Positions 36,406 through 61,475 of a stretch of DNA of 64,000 bases are shown one piece after another. The stretch lies in the NCBI RefSeq assembly GCF_035582795.1, contig NW_027445626.1:248001-312000 (forward strand), given 5' to 3'. The position numbers and the translations under genes were made by a program. Positions within the stretch are counted from its first letter, which is position 1, and every line of letters starts with the position of its first letter. The stretch comes from Mycteria americana (taxonomy: Eukaryota; Chordata; Aves; Ciconiiformes; Ciconiidae). Below the pieces are notes generated by a model, which did no database searches, was not told the origin of the DNA, and saw nothing but the letters and a program-made list of their open reading frames with translations.

Positions 36406-38412
36406 GTGCTATCCTCGCTCAGTTTTTTGCAGAGCCTGCCTGCTTCTTCCAGCCTACCCTGGCCCTCCTTGCTCCTTCACCTCTTGCCAGAGCACTGCCC
36501 CTGCACGGTAGCTGGAGATCTGTGGGTTAGAAGGAGCCTTCCTCTTGCTCCACAAGTCCCCAGCCTTCCCCTCAACAGGACTCTCCATTCAGTGCTTCTT
36601 TGGGGTGCTCTCCATCTGTCCCTCCTTCCATGCTCCACAGCAATTGGCACCTTTGCTTTATGGGGTTTCTGCAAAGACCTTGTCTCTCTCCTCTTTGTCA
36701 TTCTTGATGGTGCACAGACTGCTCCCCTCCTCACACACATCCTTCACCTGGACCTCAGCTTGCAGACCAGAGCATACTGCCCATGGGGGAGGCCACTGTC
36801 CCCCCAGTCCCAGGGAGAGGCACTCCCTGGAGCTGAGGCCTGAATGGCAGCATCCTCCCTCCAGAGGTCTGTCACAGCGAGACCTCTGATGTGCCAAGGA
36901 CAGCTGGCAAAGCCGTGCCCAAATAGACTCACCCACCAGACTGCACTGGCTAGACCAGCTGCAGCCCCTCACAGCCATCAGTCCCTGCACAGAGGAAGAA
37001 AGACCTGCTCATGAGCTCCAACAAGCTGCTGGGCTCCCCTCCTGCAACCTCTTGCTGCTGCAGAACCCTGCTCGCCCCCCAGGAACACAGTGACAGCTGT
37101 GACCCAGCACATCTCCCTCTGTCTCCAGTCTCAGCCTCTCCCCAGTCAGCCCAAGGAATGGCACGTGCTGGACTACAGTCGCACAGCAACGTGCATGTTC
37201 TAACCCCGTGCAGTTCTGCTACGTCACAGCTGGCTCCTTAGGGATGCACCTGCAGAGGAGTTTGGCTTTTGTTGTGACTGAGCGCAAGTGAGAGGTGGTG
37301 AGAGGGAGAGACTGTCTGTCCAAGCACAGTTACTGTCTTGTCAGCTTTGAGCATGAGCTTGAACATGCTTGGCCGCAGGGGTAGTGCCTGCAGGATTATC
37401 ACTGCTCCAGAAGAGTCCTTCTACGCCTTTCTTGAGCAAGAACGGGAGAGTCATTGCTGAGGATGGGTTTTGGGGTCATGTGTGCAAAGCAGAAGAGGTG
37501 AGCAGTCCATCCCCTTAACTCCACTCAACCACTCCAGAAATTCACAGGCACTGTGGTCTGCTTTTGAAACTCCCAAACCCTCTCTGCCAGTCAGGGGCTC
37601 AGCAGGGAAAAAATGTATGGTATGGCATTGGGCAACACAATTGTCCCAGCTGTGCCACCATGAGGACACCATCCCTGCATGTGGTCAAACCATCAGCCTT
37701 TGAGTTACCAGCTGAACACACTCACCCACCCTGCCACAGAGACCCCAGCCAGGGCTGTCCCAGGGCACTGCTTTGCTGCCAGGACAGTCATCAGCGCTGA
37801 AGGAATGGGAAGGTCCCTGAGCCCAACCCCCATGCCCAGCCCCATGGAGATGGAAGCCTGCTCTTCAAGTCACCTCCAGAGATGCTGGGGAACAGAGGGC
37901 TGCAGGGGGAGGCCTGGTGCCTGGAGGAGGGATATAAGATTTCTGCCACCACGTCCCCTCCACGGCGTGCCCTAGGATGCCATCGGAGCCTGCAGGCACC
38001 TCACCCCAGGCAGGGCATTTCCCTCACCCTGTTGCACTGCTCCTGCTGTGGAGTTGGGGACAGATGTGGCACAGAGGGGTGTTGCCCTGGGTGGCAGAGG
38101 AGGCTCAGGGGAAGGGGTTTTCTCCTCTCCATCGACCCATCCCACAGTGGGCCAGAGCGTGGGAGCAGCACCTGCAGCAAGAGCCTCCTTCTGCCCCATT
38201 GCCCTGCCGAGGCGTTGAAGGGGCAGCACTGTGCAGTGCAGCTCTGTGCCAGGATCAGGCCCCAGCACAGAGGCAGTCCCAGCTTGCCCATCTCAGACGG
38301 GTTCAAGTGCTGTTTTCTGCAGAGAGTCCCTGGGCACGCAGGAGAAAACAGGACTGTGCTTGTCATAGACGCATCACGGGAGGAGAGTGTCTCTCCTGCT
38401 GGCAGGTGTCAA
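36406..38412. other. Arm sequence without recognised gene
   Basis: Mirror of 16,042-18,040. Nothing recognised beyond the arm similarity. Confidence 0.5.
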
Positions 38413-38484
38413 GGGGATGTAGCTCAGTGGCAGAGCGCCTGCTTCGCATGTGGGAGGTCCTGGGTTCAATCCCCTGCATCTCCA
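38413..38484 (+). tRNA. tRNA-Ala (anticodon CGC), right arm
   Basis: Mirror copy of the left tRNA-Ala. Acceptor, D and anticodon arms are kept. The T stem is CTGGG/CCCTG, leaving one T-T mismatch that the left copy does not have. A TTTT run follows the gene. Probably still transcribable; it may be slightly less stable. Confidence 0.85.
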
Positions 38485-38724
38485 GGGCTGCTTTTGCCCT
38501 GAATCCCCAGCCTCAGGCAGGTGCAGGCTGGAGCCCATGGAACAGCCCCTGGAGACTGGGCTCCTGGCAGAGCATGAGGAGAGGGAATCTCAGCCCGTGT
38601 GTCCCAGAAAGTGGCTCTGCACCCTGTGCTGGGGCAGTGGGGAGCAGAGCTGCATCCTCACCATTGTGGGAGGTAATCCGTGGGCCATGATCCCCCCTGG
38701 GGATGGCTGGGGTGTTCAGGGGAC

Positions 38725-38965
38725 TCGGCCACCTTAGGGCTCACTTCTGTGGGGCCACAGCCCAGGGCTTACCCTGACATGGCAGCTCTGGCATGGCCTC
38801 TGCACTGGGGGACCAGCGTGGCCCAGGCAGGGCCTGGGACAAAGAGCAGCTGGAAACCCGAGGGTGAGGAAATGGATGTTGCCGCTGGGGTGCACCACAG
38901 GACCTACCAGAGAGCCATTTTGACTAGAAACTGCCCGTGGCCAGCAGCATGGAAATGTCTCTCTC
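38725..38965. other. About 240-base segment present only in the right arm
   Basis: The mirror offset between arms changes by 238 bases between the receptor stop codon and the tRNA-Ala. The extra sequence lies here; the left arm jumps from 'ggggaataatcctgctgctc' straight to 'accccaaaacacccc'. No repeat ends seen. Confidence 0.65.
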
Positions 38966-39154
38966 AGCAGGAACATTCCCCAGGGACCATGGGCTCTCGC
39001 AGCCCCACAGCCTGACCCCGAGCCTGCTGTCCCTGAGATGTGCTCCTTGCCTACCACTGTGTCATCGTTCTCTGCTCCCCCTCATCAGCCTCAGGGAGGT
39101 GACCCAACACCTGGGCAGGCAAGCCCCAGCTCTGGGTCAAAGCCCTCAGAGACT

Positions 39155-39160
39155 TTTAAT
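39155..39160 (-). terminator. Polyadenylation signal ATTAAA, gene B
   Basis: ATTAAA on the minus strand about 100 bases after the gene B stop codon; mirror of 15,532-15,537. Confidence 0.6.
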
Positions 39161-39261
39161 AAGAACCAATATGGACGCACAGTGTAAAAGCGGGAATAAA
39201 AATAGAGGAAACTGCAGGCGGTTTCTGCTGCCCGTGCTACAGGGAGATGTTTCCCTGGTGC

Positions 39262-51884
<12,623 letters not shown>

Positions 51885-52114
51885 CCTGAGCCTCCTGCCC
51901 TGCCAGCACATCCCTGCTCTGCCACACTCCCTGCCACGGCTCCTGGGGACTCCTGGGGACAATGACGACAGCAGGGCAATATATCTCTGCAGATGCCAGC
52001 CCAGCTACAGGACGAGCCAATCAAAGCAGCAGGGCCTTTTTCGACATTATCGGGAGCTATCTCCCCTCCGACACAGCCCGGCCCTCCAATGAACTTCTCC
52101 AGCGCCATTCATGA

Positions 52115-52153
52115 CCATATATGAGAGACGGCTCTGCTACAGGTGTCACGTCA
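52115..52153 (-). promoter_or_regulatory. Possible core promoter of gene B
   Basis: Mirror of 2358-2397: a TATA-like CATATATGG at 52,115-52,123 and TGACGTGA just upstream (about 52,147-52,154). Conserved motifs only. Confidence 0.3.
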
Positions 52154-52154
52154 C

Positions 52155-53090
52155 CGTGGTGGGGGGCCGTCACAGGACAGGGCTGCTTGTGTGGGGGTAA
52201 ATGGATTTTTCACCCCCTCAATCCTGCTTTCTCAACCAGGAGCACTGAGCATCTCCTATGCCAGGCACAGCCAAGAGCCCAAGGTGAGAGTGTCCAGCCA
52301 CCCTCGTGCCGTGGGAAGCACAGGGCTGGGGCTGCGCCGGAGGCTGTGTCAGGAAGGGAAGGACACAGCCCCTGTCCCTGCTACAGACGCCGCTGTGCTG
52401 GGAGCAGCAGCTGGGAAAGGGCCTTAGCCCAGGCCAGAGCCCCGTCCCAGGAGTGCTGGCTCACCCTTCCTTCCCTGGAGAGCCCCATGGAAGGTCCCTC
52501 GCAGGAGCCGGAGCTGGGACATGTCCCTGCCCTGGCAGCAGACGTGCAGCCCAGAGGCTCAGACAGATCCCTGACTGTCAGCGTGTCACCGAGGGGCCGT
52601 TATTCCCCGCGGGCGCATCGGGAGCTCCAGCCTGCAGGTGCACAAACCACAGCCCACGTGGCCTCGCAGCACTCCCCACGCTCCCCCCGCAGCGCCCAGG
52701 CAGGAAGTCTGTGGTTTCCTCCTGGCGCCGTGCCCAGGCACATCCCTGCGGGGTCCCCGAGCCACCCCCACCCCGACTGCTCCAGCCAGGGCTGCAGGGG
52801 CTGCTCCTTCGGCCTCGCAGGCACGGGGCTGGGCATCTCCCGTCCTCCATGAAGCCCTTGTGACAGCACACGGCCGCTCTGCACCGAGCCCCACAGCCAT
52901 GGGGTGCCATCGGTGACGTGACCACGGCCACTGCTGTGTGCTCAGGGTTATCCTGACAGTGACCTCACACCCTCCTACTGCTGGCACTGTGTGTGCATGC
53001 GTTACAGTGTCACACGTGTGTGCAGTGTATGGACTTCTGCTGATGATGGTTCTTCCAAAAAGCCATATTTGGGCGTGGTCGAAATATTGT
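52155..53090. other. GC-rich 5' flank of gene B
   Basis: Mirror of 1426-2357. CpG-rich; no supported gene. Confidence 0.5.
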
Positions 53091-53094
53091 TTTG

Positions 53095-53410
53095 GTGACA
53101 TCAGAAGCACCTACAGAAACTATGTGCCAGCTCCTGGCCTACCAGCTACTCAGGCAGCAGTGACATCACAAGCTCATGCACAGCCCCTGGCCTATCTGCT
53201 ACTCAGCCACAGAGGATGTCATAGCATCTACCTCTGATATTGGCCTGCTCCCGGCCTATCGGCCATTCAGGCACCAATGACTTCAAAACCACCTACAGAA
53301 GCTATGGGCCTGCTCCTGCCCTACCAGCTCCTCAGGCAGCAGTGGCATTAGAAGAAGAACCTACACATGCCATGGGCCTACTCCAGGCCTATGAGCTACT
53401 CAGACATGAC
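53095..53410. repeat. Minisatellite, about 75-80 base units (right arm)
   Basis: Inverted copy of the array at 1090-1425. Confidence 0.7.
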
Positions 53411-53429
53411 ATGAGACACATGAAAGACC

Positions 53430-53640
53430 AGAGACAACCATCCCCAATCCCCAATCCTTGGTGTCCCTCAAGGACCAGAGAACCCCAAGACCTTGGTGTC
53501 CCTCAAACCCCAAACCACAAGACCTTGGTGTCCTTTAGGGACCATCATTGACTACCCCAAACCCCAAGACCTTGATGTCCCTCCAACCTCAAGACCTTGC
53601 TGTCCCTCAAAGACCAGAGATGATCTTCCCCATTCCCCCC
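53430..53640. repeat. Minisatellite, about 60 base units (right arm)
   Basis: Inverted, rearranged copy of the array at 839-1085; units contain 'aagaccttggtgtccctcaa'. Confidence 0.7.
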
Positions 53641-53889
53641 ATTCCCAACATGTTGGAGGGGTGCTGGTGGCCTACCTCAGCACTTCGTTTCTGCACTACC
53701 CCCACCAGAGAGGACCACAGGCTGTCCCACTGCTGGGGGGCTTAATTCACCCTGGGCTTTAATTGCCCCCACCTGAAAAACCCCAGCAGCAAGAAGGCCT
53801 GTGGCCGCAAGATCAAATGTTGGGCCTGGCAGCTCCGTCAGCCCCCCCCGCAGTGGGGGGACCTCCCCAGCCAGGTAGGGTGGGGTGTC

Positions 53890-54650
53890 CCCCTCTTCTA
53901 CCCCCATGTTTGTACCCCCATTTATAGCCCCCCTATTTATTGCCCCCCATTTTTAGCCCCCCTATTTATTGCCCCTCCTTTTTAGCCCCTCATTTATCAT
54001 CCCCAATTATAACCCCCTCATTTATCACCCTGATTTATACCCCTCAAATTATAGCCCCTGTTTCTTCTCCCCTTATATACCCCCTGTGTATAGCCACCAT
54101 CTATTACCCTCCCCATATATATCCTCCTATATACCCCCATATATACCTCTCCCTGTATATTGTCTGTATACCTCCATATACACCCCTCCCCATATACACC
54201 CCTCCCCATATGGACCACTTCCCATAAATACCTCCCCCATTTATAACCCCGATTTACAACCCCCTTTTTAACCCCCCCATTTAAACCCCCATTTACACCC
54301 CTCCCCATAGATCCCTCCTATGTACCCCTCCCCGTAAATACCACCCATTTATACCCCACTTTTTAACCCCCCATTTATTACCCTATTTACAACCATCCCC
54401 ATATATACCCACTGTATATACCCACATTTATATACGCCCCTATATAACACCTTATAGATATAGTCTCAATATATACCCGTGTATATAACCCCATATACAT
54501 ATACTTTCCATATATACCCCCTATATATACCCCCCTATATATACTCTCCATATATAAACCCTTATAGTTTCCACATATCCCCCTCCCCATATATACGCCT
54601 CCCTTTACATAGCCCCTATATATACCCCCATTTACCCCCAGTCCTGTCCC
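53890..54650. repeat. C-rich complement of the TATAAA/GGGG satellite, outer end of right arm
   Basis: Units such as CCCCCATTTATAGCCCC, CCCCTCCCCATATATACC and similar. It runs about 220 bases further than the part matching 1-540, so the left array probably also continues past the window edge. Confidence 0.85.
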
Positions 54651-54769
54651 ACAGGGGAGGTGGAGGTAATGGGGGACCCCCCCTGGTGGGGGTGCTGCCA
54701 GGTGAGAGTTTATGGGGTCCCTCGGGGGGGTTGGGGGGAGCACCCCCATGGACCCCCCCACGTTGCTCT

Positions 54770-55700
54770 TTGGAGTCACCAAATTACCCCCGGGGACCCC
54801 AAATTAGCCCTAGGGATCCCCAAAATGCCCCAGGGACTCCAAAACTGCCCCAGGGAAACACAAACTACCCCAGGGTCCTCTCCACATATACCAGGAACCC
54901 AAAAATTAACCCCAGGGATTCCAGAAGTGCCCCTGGGACCCCCCAAATTTCCCAAGGGATCCCCAGCTTCCCCAGCGAATCCCCAAACTACCCCCAAGGA
55001 CCCCCAACATCCCCAGGGACCCACAAACTGCCCCCAAGCACCCCAAATTACCCCCAGGGACCCCAAAACTGCCACAGGGACCACAAAACTGCCCCTAAAG
55101 CCCTTTGAACTATCTTCAGGGATCCCCAAAACTACCCCAGGGACCCCCAAACAGTCCCTAAGATCCGTTGAGTTGCTTCCAGGGACCGCACATTAGCCCA
55201 GGGTCTCACAAAACCACCCTAAGCCCCCTCGACCTACCCCCAGGGACCCACTAACTGGCTCAGGAGCCCCAAAGTGCCCCAGGGACCACAAAATTGCAAA
55301 GGGACTCCAAAACTACCCCCAGTGACAAGCAAACTGCCTCAGGGACCCCCAAATTACACCCACAGACCTCCCCAAACTGCCCCAGGGACCCCAAAACTGC
55401 CATGGAACCCCCCAGCTTCCCCAGTGACTCCCAACATCTCCAGGGAGCCCCAGATTACACCAAACTACCCCAGAGATCCCACAAACTGCCCCCAGGGACT
55501 TGCAGATTAGTCTCAGAGACACCCTAAACTGCACCAGGGACCCCCAACATCCCCAGGGACACCAAACTTCCCCTAGGGACCCCAACAGATACCCAACTGC
55601 CCCAGGGATGCCCAGAATTACCACAGGGCCTCCACAAATCACCCCCCAACATCCCCCAAATCCTATCGCCCCTATATCCCCCCCTCCTCCACCTGCTAAA
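54770..55700. repeat. Degenerate tandem array, CAGGGACCCC-AAA-CTGCCC units
   Basis: About 30-40 imperfect copies of a unit of roughly 20-32 bases of the form 'ccccagggaccccaaaactg'. The complementary strand is G-rich. Outside the inverted repeat. Galliform chromosome 16 carries a G+C-rich 41-base repeat (PO41); whether this is related cannot be told here. Confidence 0.8.
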
Positions 55701-55744
55701 GAACCCACATCCCCAACTAGCCCCCACCCCACCCCCCGGATCCC

Positions 55745-55865
55745 CATCCTCCCCCATAAGCAGTGACTGGGAGGAAGACCCCAAAGATGAAGATTTATGG
55801 GTGGAGCTGAAAAGGCTGCAGGAAATGAAGTTGGAGGTCACAGGGACGTTTTGGGGAGACCCACA
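55745..55865 (+). other. Exon-like stretch, function unknown
   Basis: After a pyrimidine-rich run and AG, the plus strand reads SSDWEEDPKDEDLWVELK and then RLQEMKLEVTGTFWGD. This acidic, helical composition looks coding and is unlike the flanking repeat. No clear donor follows, and the frame runs on into low-sense sequence. I do not recognise the protein. It may be an exon fragment of an unseen gene or chance. Confidence 0.25.
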
Positions 55866-56915
55866 CAGTATTGAACCATCTCCGTCCTCTTGCTGGGCTC
55901 AGTGTCTGTACTGGGGGAACATCCAGACCTGCATGGGCTCACACATGCCCACACCCTGGCAGACCCCAGAGCAGGGCTGTCTGCAAACCCTCACGGGGGC
56001 CATGGCCAAGGCAGGGAAGGGGTCGGGTGCTGGGGTGGGCAGTCAAAGCTGGGTGGCTGCAGGGGAATGAGGCACTGAGGTCGCTTGTGGGAACTGTGCC
56101 GGGAGAATGTTTCCCCAGCCCTGAATGCACCCTGTCCCAAGTGGTGGTTGCACCAGCAGAGGTCTAGGGCCACATGTGGGGATGCAGGTGTGGGCCAGCC
56201 CAGGGACAGGGACAGGGATCTCAACAAAAGCCACGATGCTGCAAGAACCTCCCACACTGATGGAAACTCTAAATTGCCCTCAATCCCCAGCCAGGCAGGG
56301 CTGTCACCCCAGTCAGTGCGATTGCTGCGGAGACCCAAGAGACATGCTGGGCTGGGAGGTGCAGGGCAGCCAGGACTGACCCCAGCACTCCCAGGAACCT
56401 CTCTGCAGCCACAGCAGCTCTCCACAGTTGGGACAAGACTCGCTGATGCTCTCTCCATGGCCAGGGGTCTCTTGGGGCTGTAGCCAGTGGCACTGCCTGC
56501 TGGGAACCCCAGACCTAGTTCTGAGCCCCAGTGCCCTGCACCACAGCTCTTAGTACCTCCCCTCCCATGCCACCATCCTCTCTCAGGAGCACCACCAAGT
56601 GCATTACTCCCTGACCAGGTATGCAGAGGAGCTGCTGGAGGTCTTCTCTGCTCACCCTTTCTGACCAACACCCTGCCTCGGTGTCAGCCCACAGGCACCA
56701 CCACATTCCCTCTGTGTTAGGTGCTGCGTGTCTCCACATGCCCTCCTCTGAGCCCAGGCAGGGACCCCCAGGGTGTCTCTCTGCTCACAGCTGGCCACAA
56801 TGCCTGGCTGTGCAGTCACAGGGGATCCTGGTGTTGCCACACTTGGAGAGAAGGTTGTGGCTGCCCTTGCTCACAGTAGGCATGAGGATGTGTCTGGCAG
56901 TCAGGAAGGAAAGAC
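55866..56915. other. Intergenic; nothing recognised
   Basis: No gene or repeat family recognised with confidence. Confidence 0.45.
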
Positions 56916-56917
56916 AA

Positions 56918-57145
56918 GGACAAGAGACAATGCGGACAAGAAGCAGGCAGGGAAATTTCACATGAGGTTTAAGGAAAATTACCACATCTTTATCGTCTGG
57001 GTCTGGGGCCCAGACATTTTCAAAACTCAAGTGGGAAAAGCACTCACCAACCTGATCTAACGGACAAGCTCTCCCTGCTCAGAGCAGAGCGTAGCACTGG
57101 ACACCTCCACTGGTTCCTTCTGACTCTTCTTGGCGGCACCTCTGG
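56918..57145 (+). mobile_element. CR1 LINE 3' fragment
   Basis: Follows the CR1 3' region ('gggaaatttcacatgaggtttaagg', 'ttcaaaactcaagtgggaaaagcactcaccaacctgatctaacgg'), degenerate. Abuts an oppositely oriented CR1 at 57,150. Confidence 0.6.
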
Positions 57146-57149
57146 AGAT

Positions 57150-58480
57150 GGCCTAGTCTAGTCTAGAGCGGGATGCCCAATACAGGCTCCAGCTGGATTT
57201 TTAATATCTCCATGCATGACACTCCACAACCTCTCTGGACAACCTGTTCCAGTGTTTAACCACCGTCACAGCAGAAAAGTGTTTTCTTGGGTTGAGATGG
57301 AAGTTCCTGTGGTTCCCTTGCTACCCGTTGTCTGTCACTGGGCACCACGGAGAAAAGCCTGGCTCCCTCTTCTTCATTCCCTCCCGTCAGGTATTGATAC
57401 ACATGGACAAGATCCCCATGAGCCTTCCCTTCTCCAGGCTAAACAGTCGCAACTCTCTCAGCCTCTTCTCCTGAAGGATGCTTGTGTGCCTTCATCATCT
57501 TTGTGGCCCTTTGCTGGACTCGCTCCAGTCACTCCATGTCTCTCTTGTACTGGGCAGCCCAGCACTGGACACAGCACTCCACACGTGGCTTCAGCACTGC
57601 TGACTAGAGGGGAAGGATCACCTCTCTCCACCTGCTGGCAAACCTCTCCTGAACGCAGCACAGGAGGCTGTTGGCCTGCTTTGCCACACAGCCGCACTGC
57701 TGGCTCGTGGCCAGCTTGTTAGCCACCACGACCCCCTGATCCTTCTCTAGAAACCTGCTTTCCAGGCAGTCAGCCCCCAGCCCCCAGTACTGGTCCATGG
57801 CGTTATGCCTGCCCAGGGGCAGGACTTTGTCTTTCCCTTTGTTGAACTTGATGAGCTTCCTCTCTGCCCACTTCTCCAGCCTGCCTACGTCCTTCTGAGC
57901 AGCAATGCAACCAGCCGCTCTACCAGCCACTCCTCCCAGTTCTGTATCATCCACAAACCTGCTCACGATGCCCCTGGTCCCATCCTCCAGGACTCCAATG
58001 AAAGGCTGTATAGAACGGGACCCACATCAACCCCTGGGCTACACCCCTGGTCATTATCCTCAGCTGGACTTTGTGCCACTGGACACAGCCCTCTGGGATT
58101 CAGGCACTTTTCCATCCATCTCATTTTCCACTTCTCTAGTCCATACTTGCTCCGCTTGTCTACAGGGGTATCATGGGAGACAGGCTGACAGCTCCCTGCA
58201 TCCTCCTTCCTGCCCTGCTTCAAGATAGGTTGTACATTTGCTTTCTTCCAGTCCTCAGAAACCTCGCCCAAACCCCACAACCTTTCCAACATGATGTCAA
58301 GTGGCCTTGCAATGACATCAGCCATCTTCCTCAGCACTCACCAGTGCATCCCCTCAGGTCCCAAGGACTTATGCACGTGCAGTTCCTTTAAATGTTCCCT
58401 AACCTGAGACTGCTGCACCAAGGGTAAATCTTCCTTGCCCTACCTCTGGTCTTGGGGGCCGGGCATTCCTGAAGGTTGTT
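57150..58480 (-). mobile_element. CR1 LINE, ORF2 with internal deletion
   Basis: The minus strand carries reverse transcriptase sequence (MLRKMADVIARPLDIMLERL, EVSEDWKKANVQPILKQG), then, after a deletion, FVDDTELGGVAGRA, EKWAERKLIKFNKGK and LESRFLEKDQGVVVANKLAT, then the 3' ORF2 and 3' region. Several frameshifts. Old and broken. Confidence 0.9.
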
Positions 58481-59140
58481 CTTACCAGTAAACTTAGAGA
58501 GGAAGAAGGCATGGCCCTTTCTTGGCCCTTTCTGTGCTCTCTGTCACCAGGGCCCCTGCCTCATGTAGCAGCAGGCACACATTTTCCCGAGCCTTCCTTT
58601 TGCTGCTGGTGTCGTTGTTAAATCCTGTCTTCATGCCCTTCATGTCCAGACTGAATTACCAGATTGAGGTCGAGGTGGACTTCGTCTTTCCTCACACTCT
58701 CGCTGAATGGTTGGGAGGTTCTTGGTGCCCTCCAGAAGCCTCCTGAGTGTCTTGTGCCCTGCTGTGCTGCCCCTCAGGCAGACGTCTGACTGGGTAGTGT
58801 CCCCCATGAGGACCAGGGCTTGCAATGAGAAGCTCCTTCTACTTGTCTGAAGAAGGCCTCATCTGCTGCTTCTTCTTGATATGGTTGGTCCATAGCAGAC
58901 ACCAACTACAATGTTATCCACGTTGGTCTGCCTACTAATCCTGATCCATCAGCTCTCACCTGGCTCTAGGCAGAGCTCCATGCTGTCCTTCTGCTCACTC
59001 ACATACTGACTTGACACACAGTGAAATTCCCCTCCTCACCAACCTGCCCCATTCTTCCTAAAGAGCCTGCTTCAATCCATGGCCAACCTCCAGTGATGTG
59101 AGCTATCTGGCTGTGTCTTGGGTATCTAAGTGAGATTTTA
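58481..59140 (-). mobile_element. Probable further LINE-derived sequence
   Basis: Weak resemblance to the upstream part of a CR1-type ORF2 in the same orientation as the element at 57,150. Too degenerate to be sure. Confidence 0.35.
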
Positions 59141-59540
59141 GCTCAGGAATTGCCCACACTGTGTGCATTCCTGTCGAGGCACATCAGAGGTGTACCCAGC
59201 CATGCTGATTTCCCTGCTGGAGAAATGAGATTGAGGGCTACTTGACAGGTGCCCACAAACAGCCCTGGCTGAACCCTTTGCTTCACCTCCAACTTCCTTC
59301 TTCCATGTTTCCCCCCTCCCCTTTGGTCATCCTCCAACCCTCCCACACAAGAAGCCCACCTCTGTTTTCCCTTTGCCCACTGGCCCTGGCTTTGCTTGCC
59401 TGGTGCCCTCTGTTGGTGTGTCTGGGATGGCTGCATTGTGAATTCTTACTTTGCTCTGCAAGTCCGTTAGACTAGGGCCTCCTTTTATTATCCGTCTTGT
59501 CCTGCAGTTCCTCCTGCTGCCATCTTGTTAGAGGCACCAC
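59141..59540. other. Intergenic; nothing recognised
   Basis: No supported feature. Confidence 0.45.
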
Positions 59541-59544
59541 AGGA

Positions 59545-60140
59545 CAGGGTGGCCAACAGAAACCTCACCAAGTTTTACAAGGAGAAGTGGCCAGTCCTGC
59601 ATCAGGAGCAGAATAACCCCATGTATCAAGGCAAGCTTGGAGCTGACCAGCTGAGGAGTGAGCCTGAGGAGAAGGCGTGGTTGCTACAAGGGATGCTATA
59701 GGAAGCCAGTGCAGCATGTTGACCACGAATCAGGCCAGCTGCATATGGGGCTGAATTAGGAGGAGTGTGGCCACCCAGACAAGGGGAGTTAGCTCCTCCC
59801 TTGACTCAGCAGGGGTGTGGCCACATCTGAACTAATCTGTGCTGGGGTGGGGCTCCATGTTCTGCAGGAGTGGGGAGGACCTGGAGAAGGTGCAGAGGAC
59901 ATCTGCCAAGATGGGGTGAAGGGGCTGAATCCCATGACTTGTGTGGAGAGGCTGAGGGACCTGGGCTGCTTTGGCCTCCTGATGTAGAGGCCAAGGACAA
60001 TGTTGTCATGGCCTGCAGCTGCTTGAAGGGTGCTTTCAGAGAGGATGAAGATTTCCTTTGTAGAGGAAACAGCATGAGAAAGGAGAAGGTTTGGAGTCTG
60101 AGCCTGGGCATGAGGAAAAAGGAAATGTCACTTGAAGGGT
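59545..60140 (+). mobile_element. CR1 LINE fragment
   Basis: Degenerate CR1 ORF2: 'gaaacctcaccaagttttacaaggagaag' and 'aataaccccatg' match the NLTKFYKEK-type region, and 59,860-60,130 matches the later 'gaaggtgcagaggac..gaggctgagggacctggg' region. An internal part is missing or unrecognisable. Confidence 0.65.
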
Positions 60141-61475
60141 AGTGCTGTGGTGCAACCGGGCACTGGGGGTGGTGGTGTTTGTCTGTGTTACAAATGCCCT
60201 GGGGCACCTTCCCCAGCTGTCCATGCCACCAAAGACAACAGACCAGCCTCCTCTCTCCTGTGTCTGCAAGTCTCCGCTGCCTTCCACAAGCCCTGACTCT
60301 GCACCAGCAACCCCCTGGTGTGAGTCCTCACCCTGCATGGTCAGGCAGCTCAGCTAACTTCAGTGTGTTCCTCTCCCAAGTAGTTTCCAGCCCAGCCCTG
60401 TCCCTCTCTGGTGGTCCCCAGCACTTTCCGTCCCCTACCCATCTATCTCTTTCCTGTCCAGCCCAGAAAAGCAGCCCATTCTGGGCTGACCCCATGGCAG
60501 TGCCCACTGATGGGTACTGCAAAGCTCTGCACACTCAACCCCACAGCCCCAGCCCCTCTGAAGCTCACAGTAGCTCCTGCCAGAGAGGCAGAGAGGTGTC
60601 TCAGTCCCAGGGCTGAGGGCCAGCCATGGCATGAGGAGATGGAGGCCAGTGTCTGCTCCTGTCTCCAAGACAGCCTTATTGTCCACGGCCAGCAAACCCC
60701 TCTGTGCCAGCCCCACTCCCAGGAAAAGGCTCCTGGCCCAGGGCATCCTCAGGCTGCTCCAGCCACCCAAGCAATAGAGAAGCCTGCCCGAGCTGGTGCA
60801 TTCAGAAATAGATATCTCTTTGTCATTTATTCCCTCCTAGAAGCATAGAGTTGCTGCTTTCCCTTCTCCAGAGATGTTCCTGCCCCCAGAGAGCCTTTCA
60901 CCAGGGAAGTTTGTGCATGCTGGCCTGACTTGCCGCTCCTTCCTCCTCCCTGTGCCCTCCACAGGGTCCCACGCTGTTGGTATTGCTCTGCAGAGCGAGC
61001 GGGCTGTGGTGCCTGAAAGCCATGGGGTGAGAGTCCCAGGCAGATCCCTGTTGATCATTCACCATCTCCGGGGGAGCTGGGCACCCACAGGTGAAGGTTC
61101 AGCCCAGGCCCATTCTCTAACACATTGCCACATGCCCTCCTCCCCTCATCCCATGGGGAGAACCCAAGCAAAGCAGCATGGCATTGTGGGGGCAATTTCT
61201 TCAGCCTGAGCTCAGCTTTGGAAGAAGAGCCCAACCTCCAGACACCACCATGAGGAAATCCCCTTTTATTACAGAGGTGCGACACGAGAAGCCAGCTGTA
61301 CCATTGTGCCAGACACACGTGAACAGGCCTCTGGGTCAGACAGGCTGGGTTCATGGCTCTGGGGAAGTGGAGTGGATGCAGACATGGACAAACATGGTCA
61401 TCACAGATAAAGTGGCCAAAGCACAGGAGGTTCCCAAGATGAATTTGAAATCACTTCTGAAGAGGCGTGAGCAGG
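60141..61475. other. Intergenic; nothing recognised
   Basis: 3' side of the olfactory receptor at 61,476. No gene or repeat recognised. Confidence 0.45.
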
